DNA of 64,000 nucleotides, taken from assembly GCA_963920665.1 (NCBI GenBank), contig OY987265.1:21581001-21645000 (forward strand). The letters run 5' to 3'. The DNA is from Straminergon stramineum. Its lineage: Eukaryota; Streptophyta; Bryopsida; Hypnales; Calliergonaceae. Under the pieces are notes generated by a model. The model was not told the origin of the DNA. It worked only from the letters and a program-made list of their open reading frames with translations, and did no database searches. How positions within the stretch are numbered: position 1 is the first letter of the stretch; each line of letters starts with the position of its first letter. This document shows positions 62,649 through 64,000 of the stretch, piece after piece. Position numbers and translations under genes: made by a program.

Positions 62649-64000
62649 ATGCAAGAGTTTGTCATTGATGCCGCGAAGGCCACGAAATTGCGGCATGCGT
62701 CGGGGTTGGGGGTGGAGGAGTTTCTGGCGAGCCTCGTGAAGCCGACGGCGGACTTGGCTCGGCCGCCGATTTCGAAGTTTCATGTGGGAGCTGTGGGGCT
62801 CGGGGTGAGCGGGCGCATCTTCCGGGGTGTGAATTTGGAGTTTCCGGGGCTTCCTTTGAACTATTCCGTGCATGCGGAGCAGTTCCTTGTTGCGAATGCT
62901 CTGCAACATGGCGAGAAGAAGCTCGTGTTTATTGCGGTATCTCATGCTCCCTGTGGCCATTGCAGGTTCGCAACTCTCTCTCGTGAACCAAACCCTATAT
63001 GAGATTATCTATGGAGGGAAATGTTTGATCCGAGCATTCTCTAATCCTGTGTCAGTATTATGGAATCTTTGACCTTCTCCTCGGGTGTTTTTTTGAGCGA
63101 TACACTAAGGCAGGGATCCCGCGTCCTCCTTGATTTTGGAGGGAGTGGCACTCCCTCCAAAATCAAAGAAAACGCGGGGTCCCTGCCCTAGGTGTATCGC
63201 TCAAAGAAAAACCTGCTTCTCCTTGTTGGATCTATCTCATGAGTTTATTCATAAGAGTATTGTACAACTTTGCACTTTCTCTACTGTGGCTCAAAGTGAA
63301 GCTGGAGTACTAATCTATTCAAGAACTAGCCCACTTTAAAGCAATTTGAGCCATGCAATCAGTGTCATATTTTTTCACATGCATGCTAAGGACTGGATGA
63401 AAGTAAATTAATAATTCTATTGCGAACCACACCTGCCTACACAAACATTATATCTTTTCTTGGACTTACTGCTCATTGATTCCAAAGGTGCTCAGGTAAG
63501 TCCTCAAGCGTGTTCTGCTTGTAAGACATGCCCAGGAGTATAGAGTACGCTTTTGTGTCTCAAGATCAAGATCTAAAAGAATTCAGATAAGAATCTCGTG
63601 ATGTACTAATTGTAGTCTGGACGTCATTGTCAATTAGTACATCGCCTGTTTTTAGTTCAACTGCGTTTTGATTAGAACCTGTAGTGTGTGCGTTAGAGTA
63701 GTGATCATCCTCTGCTATTGTTCTGGGGTTAGTTCAGTCATTCTCTGTTGAAACGATGTCAACTTGATCACAGAATCAAGGATACATTCAGCTTCACTTC
63801 CTCGTCCTTGATTTCTCTCTTCGCTCAGTCGCTTACCCTTGACGAGATTCCTGGGGTGAAAGTAATTGTATGGGTCGCATTTGAATGGGCTGCAGGCAAT
63901 TTCTCCAGGAGTTGAGAGATGCAGGCAACATTCGGGTGTTGATTACGGATGGAAAGGATACCCAAGTGCGCCCGCTTTCATATTTCCTCCCGCACAGATT
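62649..64000 (+). CDS. CDA1: Cytidine deaminase (partial, runs off the window)
   Basis: Exon 1 is 62649-62965. Exon 2 starts at 63896 and is still open at 64000. The junction rebuilds Arg (AG/G) in PCGHCRQFLQELRD. The visible 141 residues start MQEFVIDAAKATKLRHASGL and include SLVKPTADLARPPISKFHVG, the catalytic H-A-E (H75, A76, E77 in NYSVHAEQFL) and the zinc-binding PCGHC (C102, C105). The end reads ITDGKDTQVRPLSYFLPHRF. This is the plant-type dimeric cytidine deaminase that converts cytidine and deoxycytidine to uridine forms in pyrimidine salvage. Plant enzymes are usually about 300 residues, so roughly half lies outside the window. The start is the first ATG matching the family N-terminus. 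The 930-bp intron carries a palindromic element. Confidence 0.93.
63087..63211. repeat. Near-perfect palindrome in the cytidine deaminase intron
   Basis: Two arms of about 58-62 bases are inverted copies: TTTTTTGAGCGATACACTAA at the left and, from the right, TTTGAGCGATACACCTAGG, meeting at GGGAGTGGCACTCCC. Only a few mismatches and small indels occur. The transcript would fold to one long hairpin. It is probably a short foldback MITE; a small-RNA precursor is an alternative. Confidence 0.85.

Overview
The window is nuclear DNA of a land plant. It is AT-rich, and its genes have short GT-AG exons. The recognisable proteins are plant families: a VTI11-type SNARE, a Bet v 1/MLP fold protein, a plant-type cytidine deaminase, a plant HhH-GPD DNA glycosylase, a TPR protein with a long N-terminal part, and a TIR-NB-LRR relic. 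The style of the TIR and NB-ARC fragments and of the Bet v 1 gene would suit a bryophyte, most likely a moss. The species cannot be fixed from the sequence, so that is inference.

Layout. From 1 to about 14.25 kb lies the wreck of a TIR-NB-LRR resistance gene on the + strand. A TIR fragment sits at 2.15 kb, separated by about 7.8 kb of decayed, repeat-bearing sequence from the P-loop exon at 10.15 kb. That exon is followed by a 1.3 kb CACTA-type transposon, then the NB-ARC core and LRR exons with stops and frame breaks. From 15.5 to 16.7 kb (- strand) is a clean three-exon gene for a protein made of two Bet v 1 domains in tandem. From 22.0 to 23.4 kb (- strand) is a two-exon gene for a protein with a KEN box and a D-box, probably a cell-cycle regulator. 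From 24 to 44 kb I find no gene I can support. This stretch holds terminal-inverted-repeat (TIR) elements, some nested, plus tandem and direct duplications. At 45.0-47.6 kb (+) is the TPR gene, with an intron built of degenerate repeats. At 49.1-51.4 kb are two 578-bp element copies facing each other as a near-perfect inverted repeat, one of them interrupted by a smaller element. At 53.7-55.7 kb (-) is a complete five-exon VTI11-type Qb-SNARE gene, divergent from a six-exon DNA glycosylase gene at 57.3-60.3 kb (+). At 62.6 kb to the window end (+) is a cytidine deaminase gene whose second exon runs off the edge and whose first intron carries a 125-bp near-perfect palindrome.

How things fit together. 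The intact genes are unrelated housekeeping or stress functions: vesicle fusion, base-excision repair, pyrimidine salvage, cell cycle and ligand binding. There is no operon-like logic. The spaces are shaped by non-autonomous DNA transposons. Several families show TA target duplications, one shows TTAA, and one has CACTA ends. I recognise no reverse transcriptase, integrase or transposase coding sequence in the supplied translations. The best leads are the intragenic duplication that made the double Bet v 1 protein (both domains keep the same phase-1 intron), the TTAA/CCCCTAAA element family with its datable nested insertion, and the repeat-built intron.
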